Shown in pieces: positions 32,203 to 42,077 of a stretch of 64,000 nt of DNA. The position numbers and the translations under genes were made by a program. The stretch's first letter is position 1, and the number at the start of each line of letters is the position of its first letter. Under the pieces are notes generated by a model. It was not told the DNA's origin. It saw only the letters and a program-made list of their open reading frames with translations, and did no database searches. Source of the stretch: CAZDGV01 sp964505195 (GTDB taxonomy: Bacteria; Bacteroidota; Bacteroidia; Chitinophagales; Chitinophagaceae); NCBI GenBank assembly GCA_964505195.1, contig CAZDGV010000007.1, forward strand, positions 22,288 to 86,287, written 5' to 3'.

Positions 32203-34158
32203 ATGTTCCGCACAACATATATATACCGCATCAGTAAAGCCATTTTGATATGCATAGGTATGTTTATGTCTGTGCATACTCAGGCGCAGTGGTATAAGCC
32301 GGAGGATGTTCCGAAAAAAATTGCTGTTAAATACGGAACTGCACTCAACGAAATACTGCAGCAAAAGAAAGATACCAACGCTATCCAACTGCTGTTAGAA
32401 TGCATTGAAGCAGCTCCCCGCTTTGTAGATGCATGGTTGTCACTGGCCGGCATTTATGCTGAAAAAAAAGACTATCTAGCATCCGTAACGCATTATCAAA
32501 GGGCATTTGAATTGGATTCGGTTTACTGCCGCCCCTTTTTGCTTCCCTATGCCATTTCGCTAGCAGGAACAGGTAATTTTAAGGAGGCGCTTGCTCAAAC
32601 AGAAAAAATATTTCTATTGCCGGCTGTAAGCGAACGACTCAAAAAAGCAGCGGAATACCGTAAGGCTTGCTTTGCCTTTGCCGTTGATTTTGAAAAAGAA
32701 AACAAAAGTCAAGACACCTATTTATTTCTTCCGAAAAACTTAGGCGATAGCATTAATACCCAGGCTTCTGAATATTTTCCTTCGTTAACGGTTGACGGTA
32801 ACACCCTCGTTTTTACAAGGCGCGATCGTAACAGCGATGAAAATTTTTATATCAGCGAAAACTATGAGGATTCATGGAGCAAGGCAAAGCAACTGCCCGG
32901 CGATTTAAATACAAGCGAAAACGAAGGTGCGCAAAATATTGCACAAGATGGTAGCATGCTGGTTTTTGCCGGATGCAATATGGAAGAGGGCGAAGGCAGC
33001 TGTGATATATATTTATCTTATCGCAATAAAAATGGCGAATGGGGCCGACGCATAAATGCAGGCACTAATATCAATACCGATTTATGGGAAAGTCAGCCCT
33101 GCCTTTCGCCCGATAAAAAAGCAATTTATTTTGCAGCTCGCGATCCGTCGGGTTTTGGAGGAAGCGATTTGTTTGTAAGCTATCAACAACCGAATGGCCG
33201 CTGGAGCAAACCCTTTAACCTTGGTGCACAAATCAATACAAAGGGAGATGAAAGCAGTCCGTTTTTGCATGCCGATCACCAAACACTTTATTTTACTTCA
33301 AACGGCCATACAGGTTATGGTGGAACGGATTTATACATGGTGCGACGCATGCCCGACGGCAGCTGGGGCAAACCCGAAAACCTGGGCTACCCAATCAACA
33401 CCATCGATGATGAAAGCAGTCTTGTCATTGCTTCCAACGGCACCACTGCTTATTACGCTTCCGAACGCAGCGACAGCCGAGGTGGACTCGACCTCTATAC
33501 TTTTGAATTACCCAAAGCGGTTCGTCCGTTTACAACACGCTGGGTGCAGGGACGGGTATATGACGCAACCACCGGTAAAGGACTTACCGCTGCTGTATTA
33601 TTAACCAGCACCGAAACAAAATTTCAGCTCAACAATGTGCAAACCGATGAGGAAGGCAATTATCTGATTACACTTCCCATTCAGAAAGCATATATATTAA
33701 ACGTAAACAGAAAAGGTTACCTATTTTATTCCAGCGCTTTCAATCTCAGTGAAAATAAATCCGGCTCCACCTATATTGTTGACATACCGCTCACGCCCAT
33801 TGCACCTAACGCAAAGATGGTGCTCAACAATATTTTATTTGAAACAGGTAGCTATACCCTTCAATCGGTAAGCACCATTGAGCTTGAAAAATTAGTTACC
33901 CTGCTCAAAGAACATCCAGGCGTTATGATTGAAATTGGCGGCCACACCGATAATATTGGAAAAGCACAGGACAATCAATTGCTATCAGAAAACAGAGCCA
34001 AAGCAGTAATGAACTATCTACTCTATCGGGGCATCGCACCCATGCAAATGAAAACAAAAGGCTACGGCGCCACGCTCCCCATTGCTGAAAACGACAGCGA
34101 AGCCGGTCGGGCACAAAACAGAAGAACAGAAATCAAAGTTTTGAGCGCAACCCTTTAG
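32203..34158 (+). CDS. OmpA-family protein with TPR, PD40 propeller and CarboxypepD-like domain (PorE-like)
   Basis: Exported peptidoglycan-anchored protein of 651 residues. After the signal peptide (to about residue 28, VHTQAQ) come TPR-like helices (about 45-160), a WD40-like/PD40 beta-propeller with repeated Asp-Gly-rich blades such as SPDKKAIYFAARDPSGFGGSDL and HADHQTLYFTSNGHTGYGGTDL (about 165-435), a carboxypeptidase-regulatory-like beta sandwich (about 446-530) and an OmpA C-terminal domain with IEIGGHTDNIG and RGIAPMQMKTKGYGATLPI (about 535-651). That order is the architecture of PorE, which links the type IX secretion machinery to peptidoglycan. Other paralogues share the layout, so PorE is likely but not proven. 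Confidence 0.82.
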   Translation: MFRTTYIYRISKAILICIGMFMSVHTQAQWYKPEDVPKKIAVKYGTALNEILQQKKDTNAIQLLLECIEAAPRFVDAWLSLAGIYAEKKDYLASVTHYQRAFELDSVYCRPFLLPYAISLAGTGNFKEALAQTEKIFLLPAVSERLKKAAEYRKACFAFAVDFEKENKSQDTYLFLPKNLGDSINTQASEYFPSLTVDGNTLVFTRRDRNSDENFYISENYEDSWSKAKQLPGDLNTSENEGAQNIAQDGSMLVFAGCNMEEGEGSCDIYLSYRNKNGEWGRRINAGTNINTDLWESQPCLSPDKKAIYFAARDPSGFGGSDLFVSYQQPNGRWSKPFNLGAQINTKGDESSPFLHADHQTLYFTSNGHTGYGGTDLYMVRRMPDGSWGKPENLGYPINTIDDESSLVIASNGTTAYYASERSDSRGGLDLYTFELPKAVRPFTTRWVQGRVYDATTGKGLTAAVLLTSTETKFQLNNVQTDEEGNYLITLPIQKAYILNVNRKGYLFYSSAFNLSENKSGSTYIVDIPLTPIAPNAKMVLNNILFETGSYTLQSVSTIELEKLVTLLKEHPGVMIEIGGHTDNIGKAQDNQLLSENRAKAVMNYLLYRGIAPMQMKTKGYGATLPIAENDSEAGRAQNRRTEIKVLSATL

Positions 34159-34202
34159 TATAGCAGAGAAGATTTTGTACTTTGAGGGTAGCTAACAACA
34201 CC

Positions 34203-35303
34203 ATGTACCCTGATTTGATCTTTCAATTAGCGCTTACCCGTATTCCACTGATTGGACCCGTGCAGGCGCGTATTCTTTCCGATCAATTTGAAAGCGCAGA
34301 AGATATTTTCAAAGCAAAATGCAACCTGCTTGAAAAAATAGAAGGCATTGGCACCGTGCGGGCCGATAAGATCCGCTCCTTCTGCGATTTTAAAGCATGC
34401 GAACAGGAAATAGCTTTCATTGAAAAGCATGAGATTCAACCGCTGTTTTTAAAAGATCCTTCCTATCCGCAACGACTGCTGAATTGCTATGATCCACCCA
34501 CCTTGCTATTTTACAAAGGCAATGCCGACCTAAACGCATCGAAAATGATCGCCATTATCGGCACGCGTAACTGCAGCGAATATGGTAAGCAGTTTGTACA
34601 AACCCTTTCTGAAACATTAGCACAGCAAGGTGCTACCGTTGTAAGCGGCTTGGCGCTGGGAATTGATGCAGCAGCGCATAAGTCGGCACTGAAAAACAAT
34701 ATCCCCACCATTGGCGTGCTTGCACATGCCATAGACAAGATTTACCCTTACACACACAAATCGCTTGCGCAGGAAATGCTTTTAAACAATGGAGGCTTGC
34801 TTACAGAATATCCTTCCGGCTTTGGTCCGGAACGCCATCATTTTCCCACCCGTAACCGCATTGTGGCGGGCATCTGCGATGCGGTGATTGTCGTTGAAAC
34901 TGGTTTAAAAGGCGGAAGCATGATTACTGCTGAAATGGCTTTCAGTTACAACCGCGATATTTTTGCCCTGCCCGGGCGAAGCACTGATGCCAAAAGTGTG
35001 GGTTGTAATCATCTCATCAAACATCAAAAAGCATTGATGATTACAAGCGGGCAAGATCTGGTACGGATGATGAACTGGGATATTCAAAAACCAAAATCGC
35101 ATGTACAACGTAAATTGTTTGTAACGCTATCAGAAGAGGAACAAAAAATCACACAGGCACTCGAGGCAAAGGAGCAAATGCACATTGATGAACTTTATCG
35201 CAGCAGTGGGCTCAGCAGCAGTTTGGCAGCAGCCGCTATACTTAATCTGGAATTACAGGGCATTGTAACATCCTTGCCGGGCAAATGCTACCGACTCTGT
35301 TAA
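34203..35303 (+). CDS. dprA: DNA-processing protein A (Smf)
   Basis: Cytoplasmic protein that binds incoming single-stranded DNA and loads RecA during natural transformation. Of the 366 residues, the N-terminal part has a helix-hairpin-helix-like region (PLIGPVQARILSDQF...IEGIGTVRADKI), the central Rossmann core has IGTRNCSEYGKQF, SGLALGIDAAAHKSAL, IGVLAHAIDKIYP and GFGPERHHFPTRNRIVAGI and GGSMITAEMAFSYNRDIFALPG, and the end is the DprA winged-helix domain (MHIDELYRSSGLSSSLAAAAILNLELQG). I chose the ATG at 34203; an in-frame TTG at 34182 is an alternative. It lies 44 bp downstream of the porE-like gene. Confidence 0.95.
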   Translation: MYPDLIFQLALTRIPLIGPVQARILSDQFESAEDIFKAKCNLLEKIEGIGTVRADKIRSFCDFKACEQEIAFIEKHEIQPLFLKDPSYPQRLLNCYDPPTLLFYKGNADLNASKMIAIIGTRNCSEYGKQFVQTLSETLAQQGATVVSGLALGIDAAAHKSALKNNIPTIGVLAHAIDKIYPYTHKSLAQEMLLNNGGLLTEYPSGFGPERHHFPTRNRIVAGICDAVIVVETGLKGGSMITAEMAFSYNRDIFALPGRSTDAKSVGCNHLIKHQKALMITSGQDLVRMMNWDIQKPKSHVQRKLFVTLSEEEQKITQALEAKEQMHIDELYRSSGLSSSLAAAAILNLELQGIVTSLPGKCYRLC

Positions 35304-35333
35304 ACAACGATTTATGGTGCAAAGAAGGCAAAT

Positions 35334-35363
35334 TTTGCTGCTTAAAAAATTGCTTTACCTTTG
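35334..35363 (+). promoter_or_regulatory. Bacteroidota-type promoter of guaB
   Basis: TTTG (35334-35337), 18 bases, then TACCTTTG (35356-35363), an exact -7 consensus. The guaB ATG is only 3 bases downstream, so the transcript would begin at about the start codon (leaderless). Confidence 0.6.
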
Positions 35364-35366
35364 CAC

Positions 35367-36890
35367 ATGGCATCCAAAAACAATCCTACCCGCTCCGGCA
35401 GCAAAAAATCTGTTTCGTCTGCCTCCTTAACTAACGAAAAAATTATTGGCGAAGGACTCACCTTCGATGATGTATTGCTAGTGCCCGCCTACAGCGAAGT
35501 ACTGCCTCGCGATACGAACATCAGCACCAACCTTACCCGCGCTTTGAAGCTTAATATCCCCATGCTTTCAGCAGCCATGGATACAGTTACAGAAGCGAAT
35601 CTCGCCATTGCACTGGCAAGAGAAGGTGGACTGGGCATTTTGCATAAAAATATGAGCATAGATGAGCAGGCCGCACAGGTAAGAAAAGTAAAGCGAAGCG
35701 AAAGCGGATTAATCATCGATCCGGTTACACTGCATAAAGATGCAACCATTGGTGACGCACTGCGACTGATGAAAGAAAACCGTATTGGCGGAATTCCCAT
35801 TGTAGATGCAGCGAATAAATTGGTAGGCATTCTTACCAATCGTGATCTTCGTTTTGAAACCAACACACGTAAGAAAGTAAGTGAAGTGATGACTTCTGCT
35901 AATCTCATCACTGCACCCGAAGGCACCGATCTCAAAAAAGCACAGACCATTCTGAGTCAGCATAAAATTGAAAAACTCCCTGTTGTAAAAAAAGACAAAA
36001 CACTGGCTGGTCTCATCACCTACCGTGATATTCTGCAGCTGCAAAGTCACCCCAACGCAGTGAAAGATGCTTACGGCCGACTCCTCGTTGGTGCAGCTTT
36101 GGGTATTACCTCCGATATGCTGGACCGTGCCGCTGCTCTGCAACAGGTAGGTGTTGATATTGTAACGCTCGATAGCGCACATGGTCATTCCAAGGGCGTG
36201 ATGGATGCATTGAAACTGCTAAAGAAAAATTTCAAAAAGCTGCAAGTAATCGCGGGTAATGTAGGAACTGCCTCCGGCGCTTTAGCGCTGGCAGCTGCTG
36301 GTGCCGATGCAGTGAAAATTGGTATTGGCCCCGGCTCTATATGCACAACGCGTATTGTTGCAGGAACAGGAGTGCCACAGTTAACAGCCATCATGGAAAC
36401 TGCTGCTGCATTAAAAAAATCAGGCATCCCGGTAATTGCAGATGGAGGCATTCGCTATACTGGCGATATGGTAAAAGCACTTGCCGCAGGCGCTTCTACG
36501 GTAATGATGGGTAGCGTATTTGCAGGCACGGAGGAAAGTCCGGGCGAAACCATCATTTACGAAGGAAGAAAATTCAAGCAATATCGTGGTATGGGATCCA
36601 TTGGTGCAATGCAACAAGGAAGTGGCGACCGTTATTTTCAGGATGTGGAAGCCGGTATTAAAAAGCTGGTACCTGAAGGCATTGAAGGACGCGTTGCCTT
36701 CAAAGGCAATGTAAGTGAAATCGTACATCAGTTTACCGGAGGTTTGCGTGCAGGGATGGGTTATTGCGGAGCGAAAACCATCGCAGAACTGCAAAAAGCA
36801 AAGCTCATCAAAATCACAAATGCTGGCATGAAAGAAAGTCATGCGCACGATGTAGAGATTACCAAAGAAAGTCCAAACTACTCGCGATAG
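35367..36890 (+). CDS. guaB: IMP dehydrogenase
   Basis: Oxidises IMP to XMP with NAD, the committed step of GMP synthesis. The 507-residue protein has the catalytic loop KIGIGPGSICTTRIV (catalytic Cys326), the flap region MGSIGAMQQGS...RYFQDVEAG...PEGIEGRV, and two CBS domains (about 110-230: VTLHKDATIGDALRLMKENRIGGIPIVD, EVMTSANLITAPEGTDLKKAQTILSQHKIEKLPVV). The N-terminal 25 residues (NNPTRSGSKKSVSSAS) are a Ser/Lys-rich extension before the usual GLTFDDVLLVPAYSEV. Start is the ATG at 35367. A strong promoter-like element lies directly upstream. Confidence 0.97.
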   Translation: MASKNNPTRSGSKKSVSSASLTNEKIIGEGLTFDDVLLVPAYSEVLPRDTNISTNLTRALKLNIPMLSAAMDTVTEANLAIALAREGGLGILHKNMSIDEQAAQVRKVKRSESGLIIDPVTLHKDATIGDALRLMKENRIGGIPIVDAANKLVGILTNRDLRFETNTRKKVSEVMTSANLITAPEGTDLKKAQTILSQHKIEKLPVVKKDKTLAGLITYRDILQLQSHPNAVKDAYGRLLVGAALGITSDMLDRAAALQQVGVDIVTLDSAHGHSKGVMDALKLLKKNFKKLQVIAGNVGTASGALALAAAGADAVKIGIGPGSICTTRIVAGTGVPQLTAIMETAAALKKSGIPVIADGGIRYTGDMVKALAAGASTVMMGSVFAGTEESPGETIIYEGRKFKQYRGMGSIGAMQQGSGDRYFQDVEAGIKKLVPEGIEGRVAFKGNVSEIVHQFTGGLRAGMGYCGAKTIAELQKAKLIKITNAGMKESHAHDVEITKESPNYSR

Positions 36891-36918
36891 CATTTACTGC
36901 AACCATAAGCGTGAAACA

Positions 36919-38505
36919 TTGAAAGCAAACTTTACTAAACCTGTTTCGCTGTCGATCCTTTCCGGCCTTCTGCTCATTGTAGCATGGCCAGTTTCCCCTT
37001 TCACAGCATTCATATTTATTGCGCTGGTGCCATTATTATGGCTCACAACGCTTTCGCTAAACCGACTTCAATACACTGCACTGATTTATCTGAGCATGCT
37101 GACATGGAATACCGGCACCACCTGGTGGATCTGGAATTCAACAGCGGAAGGTGCGTTAAGCGCTATTCTTGCCAACAGCCTGCTGATGACCTTACCCTGG
37201 CTGGGCTATTTCAGCATACGACAGCATGTTACACCACTGATCGCAAATATTGCCCTCGTTTGTTTTTGGATGGGTTTTGAGTACCTGCATTTGCAAGACT
37301 GGGGACTCAGCTGGCCATGGCTTACCCTGGGCAATGTTTTTGCAGATGTACCTGAATGGATTCAGTGGTATGAATATACCGGTAGCAGTGGCGGTACACT
37401 CTGGATTTGGATCAGCAACCTTGCTGCATTTGCACTTTTGCGCAATACCGGCAGCTGGAAACAAAAAATATTTTCTGACAATGCAAGATTTTTTTTGTCG
37501 CTGCTCTTGTTACCCATACTCCTTTCAAAAGGATTCATGCCGAATGAAAAACAAAAGACGCAACCTGGGAATGTAGTTGTTGTACAACCGAATGTAGATC
37601 CTTACAAAGAAAAATTTGCAGAAGGTACGCAGTTAAAACAAATTGAAACACTGATTCGGCTTACTGATTCGATGACCGACACCAATACCCGACTGGTTGT
37701 ATGGCCGGAAACAGCTATTCCTGTTCAGGTATGGGAAGATGAAATTCCTAGCAATATTTATTATCAGCCTGTTTGGGATTTTTTGGCACGTCATCCGCAA
37801 ATCAGTATTCTTACCGGAATCGACAGCTACCGTCGAGTGGAAGGAGAAGAAGTAAATGACTTTAGCACCCGTAATCCGGAAGGCACCAACTTTTACTACA
37901 AGGCATACAATACTGCAGCATTGCTTAGTGCAGGAAAACAATACCAGCTCTATCACAAATCCAAACTGGTACCGGGCGTGGAAACGCTTCCTTCGTGGCT
38001 GAACTGGATGGGAAAAATTTTTGAAAGCTTTGGAGGCATCAGCGGAACACTTGCTACTGATAAAGAGCGTGTAGTGCTGCAACAGCAAAATGGTTTTCAC
38101 ATCGCCCCTGCTATATGTTATGAAAGCATCTATGGTGAATTTCTTACCAGCTATGTGCGCAAAGGCGCCAACGTGATTGGTATTATTACCAACGATGGAT
38201 GGTGGGGGAATACACCGGGACACAAACAACATATGCATTATGCCCGCCTGCGTGCCATCGAAACACGACGCTGGGTAATCCGCAGCGCCAATACCGGCAT
38301 CAGTTGTTTCATAGATCCCGCAGGCCAAATTTTCCTTCCTCAACCATGGTGGACGCAAACAGCCATCAGCATGTATATACCGCCCAGCAATGAACAAACA
38401 TTTTATGTGCGCTACGGCGACTTATTAAGCAAGACAGCGTTGTTCATTGGCTTGATTACACTGCTCTTTCTTTTCAGTAGAATTTGGATCAGCAGAAAGC
38501 ACTGA
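36919..38505 (+). CDS. lnt: Apolipoprotein N-acyltransferase
   Basis: Inner-membrane enzyme that adds the third acyl chain to lipoproteins. The 528-residue protein has N-terminal membrane helices (about 12-200, from SILSGLLLIVAWPVSPFTAF) and a nitrilase-fold domain with the catalytic triad: Glu in VVWPETAIPVQ, Lys in YHKSKLVPGVETLP and Cys in PAICYESIYGEF, plus TNDGWWGNTPGHKQHMHYARLRAIETRR. A C-terminal membrane helix ends the protein. The start is a TTG at 36919, 28 bp after the guaB stop; no ATG fits. Confidence 0.92.
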   Translation: MKANFTKPVSLSILSGLLLIVAWPVSPFTAFIFIALVPLLWLTTLSLNRLQYTALIYLSMLTWNTGTTWWIWNSTAEGALSAILANSLLMTLPWLGYFSIRQHVTPLIANIALVCFWMGFEYLHLQDWGLSWPWLTLGNVFADVPEWIQWYEYTGSSGGTLWIWISNLAAFALLRNTGSWKQKIFSDNARFFLSLLLLPILLSKGFMPNEKQKTQPGNVVVVQPNVDPYKEKFAEGTQLKQIETLIRLTDSMTDTNTRLVVWPETAIPVQVWEDEIPSNIYYQPVWDFLARHPQISILTGIDSYRRVEGEEVNDFSTRNPEGTNFYYKAYNTAALLSAGKQYQLYHKSKLVPGVETLPSWLNWMGKIFESFGGISGTLATDKERVVLQQQNGFHIAPAICYESIYGEFLTSYVRKGANVIGIITNDGWWGNTPGHKQHMHYARLRAIETRRWVIRSANTGISCFIDPAGQIFLPQPWWTQTAISMYIPPSNEQTFYVRYGDLLSKTALFIGLITLLFLFSRIWISRKH

Positions 38506-38531
38506 CCGCGCTGAATTTTCATTAAGTTTAC

Positions 38532-39335
38532 ATGCGGATGCAGGCCTATACACATTATAAAAAGATGGGGAGCGGAATACCCGTAATGCTTGTTCACGGT
38601 TTTGGAGAAGATGCAAGTATCTGGGATGCACAAACAAAAGCATTAGAGAATGATTGCACGTTGCTTATTCCCGATTTACGCGGTACAGGAAAAGCTTCAT
38701 CAAGCAGCTTGCCGGCATCACTCGAAACAATGGCAGCTGATTTGTTAAGCATACTCGATACAGAAAAAATACAATCCTGCATATTACTTGGCCACTCCAT
38801 GGGAGGATACATTACGCTCGCTTTTGCAGAAAAGTATCCTGAACGCTTGCTTGCTTTTGGACTGATTCATTCCACAACCTACGCAGATACGGAAGAAAAA
38901 AAAGAAATGCGTCGCAAAGCAATTGCATTTATCAACACACATGAGTCGGCTGCATTTTTAAAAACATCTACACCCAATCTTTTCTCTAAAAGCTTTCAAA
39001 GGGAACATGCATCCATTATTGCCAACCTGATCGAAAAAAGCAGTACACTACAACCTTCGGTTTTCATTGCACATTATCAAGCCATCATGGCAAGACCCGA
39101 CAGAACACATGTGCTGGCAGAAAGTAAAGTACCTGTACTGATGGTAATTGGAAAGGAAGATAAAGCGGTGAACCCTGCTGATGCGGAAGCACAAAGCAAA
39201 CTCAATCCGTTATGTACTGCAGTAATACTTGATACTGGACACATGAGTATGCTGGAAGCCCCCGAGAAACTGAATCTGCATATAATGAGCTTCATTGATA
39301 AAGTATCAGAAGCAACAAGAATTGATTCGCTATGA
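38532..39335 (+). CDS. Alpha/beta hydrolase
   Basis: A 267-residue alpha/beta-hydrolase-fold protein. The nucleophile elbow is GHSMGG (88-93 region), the oxyanion stretch VMLVHGFGEDASIWDAQ (about 18-34), the acid lies in MVIGKEDKAVNP, and the catalytic His is in LDTGHMSMLEAPEKL, so all three catalytic residues are present. The family covers esterases, haloperoxidases and other hydrolases; the substrate is unknown. It follows lnt by 26 bp and overlaps the next gene by 4 bp (ATGA), so it belongs to the same transcription unit. Confidence 0.87.
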   Translation: MRMQAYTHYKKMGSGIPVMLVHGFGEDASIWDAQTKALENDCTLLIPDLRGTGKASSSSLPASLETMAADLLSILDTEKIQSCILLGHSMGGYITLAFAEKYPERLLAFGLIHSTTYADTEEKKEMRRKAIAFINTHESAAFLKTSTPNLFSKSFQREHASIIANLIEKSSTLQPSVFIAHYQAIMARPDRTHVLAESKVPVLMVIGKEDKAVNPADAEAQSKLNPLCTAVILDTGHMSMLEAPEKLNLHIMSFIDKVSEATRIDSL

Positions 39336-41986
39336 TCAAAAAAATGCTACTCATACTGATAGGTGTTTGTACGGCTTTTGAAATAGCCAAAGGTGGACAT
39401 ATTTCAGGTGGAGAGCTTTATTATAGATATATCGGCGTGGGCAGCACACCGGGTACGCGTGAATATGAAATAACCCTCAGACTTTTTCGTGATTGTACCC
39501 CCATATCTGGAACAGGTGGTACAGGTATTGCAGCCATGCCCAGCGTTGTAATTCTTGGTGTGTACGACAATTCCACCAATGCTCCTGTCAATAATGGAAT
39601 CAGCGTTAATCGAGCACGGCTTGACAACCTCACCCTTTTAAGACCTTTTTCATGTATTGTTAATCCACCCACCGTTTGTTATGAAGTGGGCTACTTTATC
39701 ACCACCATTTCGCTTCCAGATAACACGGAGGGCTATACCATTTCTTACGAAACCTGTTGCCGCATCAATGGAATAAGCAATGCTACGGACGGCGCCGGAC
39801 AATCACCGGGAGCGACTTATTCTGCTAATATCCCCGGCTCGCGACGCTTGGGCGCCAATGTAAATTCCAGTCCGATTTTTAGCGTAAAAGATACTGCGCT
39901 GGTTTGCCGCGGAAAAAACTTCACGCTTGATTTCAGCGCTACTGATGCAGATGGCGATTCACTTTCCTATAGTTTTTGCAATGCCTTTCAAAGCGGAGGT
40001 CCGCGCAATGCAAACGCACGGTTGCCGCAACCACCGCCCTATGGCAGTCTTATTTATTCAAGTCCATACAGCGGCACGAATCCGCTAGGAAGTGAAGTAC
40101 GCATCAATCCGGCTACCGGACTTATCTCAGGAAGAGCACCATCGGGCGGTATCGTGAATGTATCCGGCGCTTCTTTTTTTGTGGTAAATGTTTGCGTAGA
40201 TGAATGGCGTAATGGTGTGATAATTTCACAGCACAGAAAAGATTTTATCGTACGGGTAGGCAGCTGTGATTTTGCTGATGCAGAACTTCCTATCAGCATC
40301 ATCAACTGCGACGGATACACCAATACTTTCGAAAACCTTACAACCAGTTCACTCATCAAAACCTGGAACTGGAGTTTTGGCGATGGAAACACCTCCACTG
40401 CAGCCATACCGCAACATACTTATGCAGATACAGGCACCTACAAAGTGCAATTGATTGTAAACAAAGACTCCGTTTGTAGTGATACTGCTGAAACGGTTTT
40501 ACGCGTTTATCCGGGATTTACTCCAGGATTTGAAGTGAGAGACGGATGTCAAAATCGTCCGATACAGTTTACCGATACCTCCAAAACACGTTTTGGAACG
40601 GTAAATTATTGGAAATGGGATTTCGGTAACCCGTCTGCAACCAACGACACAGCACGCATCAGAAATCCACAATACACTTATGCTCAATTGGGCACATTCA
40701 ATACATCATTGATTGTTGCAACCGACAAAGGATGTATAGATACTGTTCAGAGTAGGGTAAACATCGTTGACAAACCTCCCATACAGCTCACCAACGATAC
40801 ACTCATCTGCACGGCCGACACCTTACAACTCCGCGCCATTGGTGATGGCGTTTTCAGTTGGAGTCCGAATTACATGATCAGCGATACAAATATCCCCAAT
40901 CCGCTCGTGAGTCCGGATGTTGCAACCAAATATTATGTTACGCTTACCAACGGACCGGGTTGTGTGAACATCGATTCGGTATTGGTAAGTGCCGACCCAT
41001 CGGTGACACTCACGATGCCGCAGGACACCATCATCTGCCGATCGGATCAGGTAGTACTACGACCGCAAACGAACGGATTGCAATACAGCTGGTCGCCCGC
41101 AAATTTGATCCAAGATGCTGGAGAACGCAATGCAGTTACAAGGCCGACGGATCCTGTTACCACTTTTACGCTGATCAGCAGACTGGGCATTTGTAACTCC
41201 AGCGGCACTGTAACAGTAAGAACAGTGCCCTATCCTACCGTATCTGCAGGGAATGATGCTATCATTTGTACATCGGAAAGAATTACTTTAAATGCGACGG
41301 GAAATGCAAGTTCATTTATCTGGTCGCCTGCACGATTTGTACGTAGCTATAACACAGCCAGCACGGTGGCACAGCCTAACATTACAACCAATTTCATTGT
41401 AAGAGCAACGGATAACCTGGGTTGTCCTAAACCAGTTTTTGATACGGTGCTCATTACAGTAGTGCCACCAGTAAATGTTTTTGCCGGCAACGACACGACT
41501 GTAGTAGTTGGTCAGCCATTGCAATTAAACGGAATTGGCGCCGTAGGCTTCAATTGGTTTCCGCCCACTTATCTGGACAATCCCAACATCAGCAACCCAA
41601 TTGCCACTTTCGACGGCAGTCGCGAATTTTTCACCTATGTATTACGCACTACCAGTGCAGAAGGTTGCACAGCCACTGATACCATGACGGTACGGATTTT
41701 TAGAACCGCACCTGATATTTTTGTACCAACCGCATTTTCTCCAAACGGAAATCGACTTAATGATGTTTTCAAACCGATTCCGGTAGGCATTAGCACACTG
41801 CAATATTTCCGTGTTTATAACCGATGGGGACAGTTGCTTTACAGCACATCACGCATAAACGAAGGGTGGGATGGAATGTTTCGCGGAAGAGAACAAGCAC
41901 CCGACACCTATGTATGGACAGTAAGCGGCACAGATTTTGCAGGTAACGTGATTACCAAAAAAGGAACCGTGGTACTTATCAGGTAA
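39332..41986 (+). CDS. Large secreted PKD-domain protein with gliding-motility/T9SS C-terminal domain
   Basis: Exported 884-residue protein probably secreted by the type IX system. A signal peptide (about 1-20) is followed by an N-terminal domain (about 21-300), PKD-type modules such as KTWNWSFGDGNTSTAAIPQHTYADTGTY (about 345) and NYWKWDFGNPSATND (about 427), several SprB-like Ig-type repeats with ICTADTLQLRAIGDGVFSWSPNYMI, and the terminal domain PTAFSPNGNRLNDVFKPI...FRVYNRWGQLLYST...GWDGMFRG...PDTYVWTV...KKGTVVLIR (about 800-884), the gliding-motility-associated C-terminal domain (type B sorting). Such proteins end up on the cell surface or are released. The ligand is unknown. Overlaps the hydrolase gene by 4 bp. 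Confidence 0.9.
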   Translation: MIKKMLLILIGVCTAFEIAKGGHISGGELYYRYIGVGSTPGTREYEITLRLFRDCTPISGTGGTGIAAMPSVVILGVYDNSTNAPVNNGISVNRARLDNLTLLRPFSCIVNPPTVCYEVGYFITTISLPDNTEGYTISYETCCRINGISNATDGAGQSPGATYSANIPGSRRLGANVNSSPIFSVKDTALVCRGKNFTLDFSATDADGDSLSYSFCNAFQSGGPRNANARLPQPPPYGSLIYSSPYSGTNPLGSEVRINPATGLISGRAPSGGIVNVSGASFFVVNVCVDEWRNGVIISQHRKDFIVRVGSCDFADAELPISIINCDGYTNTFENLTTSSLIKTWNWSFGDGNTSTAAIPQHTYADTGTYKVQLIVNKDSVCSDTAETVLRVYPGFTPGFEVRDGCQNRPIQFTDTSKTRFGTVNYWKWDFGNPSATNDTARIRNPQYTYAQLGTFNTSLIVATDKGCIDTVQSRVNIVDKPPIQLTNDTLICTADTLQLRAIGDGVFSWSPNYMISDTNIPNPLVSPDVATKYYVTLTNGPGCVNIDSVLVSADPSVTLTMPQDTIICRSDQVVLRPQTNGLQYSWSPANLIQDAGERNAVTRPTDPVTTFTLISRLGICNSSGTVTVRTVPYPTVSAGNDAIICTSERITLNATGNASSFIWSPARFVRSYNTASTVAQPNITTNFIVRATDNLGCPKPVFDTVLITVVPPVNVFAGNDTTVVVGQPLQLNGIGAVGFNWFPPTYLDNPNISNPIATFDGSREFFTYVLRTTSAEGCTATDTMTVRIFRTAPDIFVPTAFSPNGNRLNDVFKPIPVGISTLQYFRVYNRWGQLLYSTSRINEGWDGMFRGREQAPDTYVWTVSGTDFAGNVITKKGTVVLIR

Positions 41987-42077
41987 GAAAGGAATTGCAG
42001 ATCGAGATTTTACACTTTGATTAGTAAGCTTTCACAGATTTGATCGTTTAATCATAACGATTGTTTATTTTCACTCC

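Noticed and set aside
35489..35950. 153-residue frame antisense to guaB
   Set aside because: Shadow of the CBS and N-terminal region of guaB.
36919..36930. lnt start at the GTG at 36911
   Set aside because: That frame reaches a stop codon almost at once; the TTG at 36919 is in the frame of the enzyme.
37633..38397. 254-residue open frame antisense to lnt
   Set aside because: It lies wholly inside the strong lnt gene on the opposite strand, contains no recognisable motif and is typical of shadow frames in this composition.
38532..39335. Hydrolase as part of the lnt lipoprotein system
   Set aside because: Adjacency only; alpha/beta hydrolases are frequent and no lipoprotein-related motif is visible.
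42043..42061. Hairpin ATCGTT/AACGAT before the SDR gene as a terminator of the T9SS cargo gene
   Set aside because: Only 6 AT-rich pairs with a 7-base loop and a broken T tract; too weak to call.
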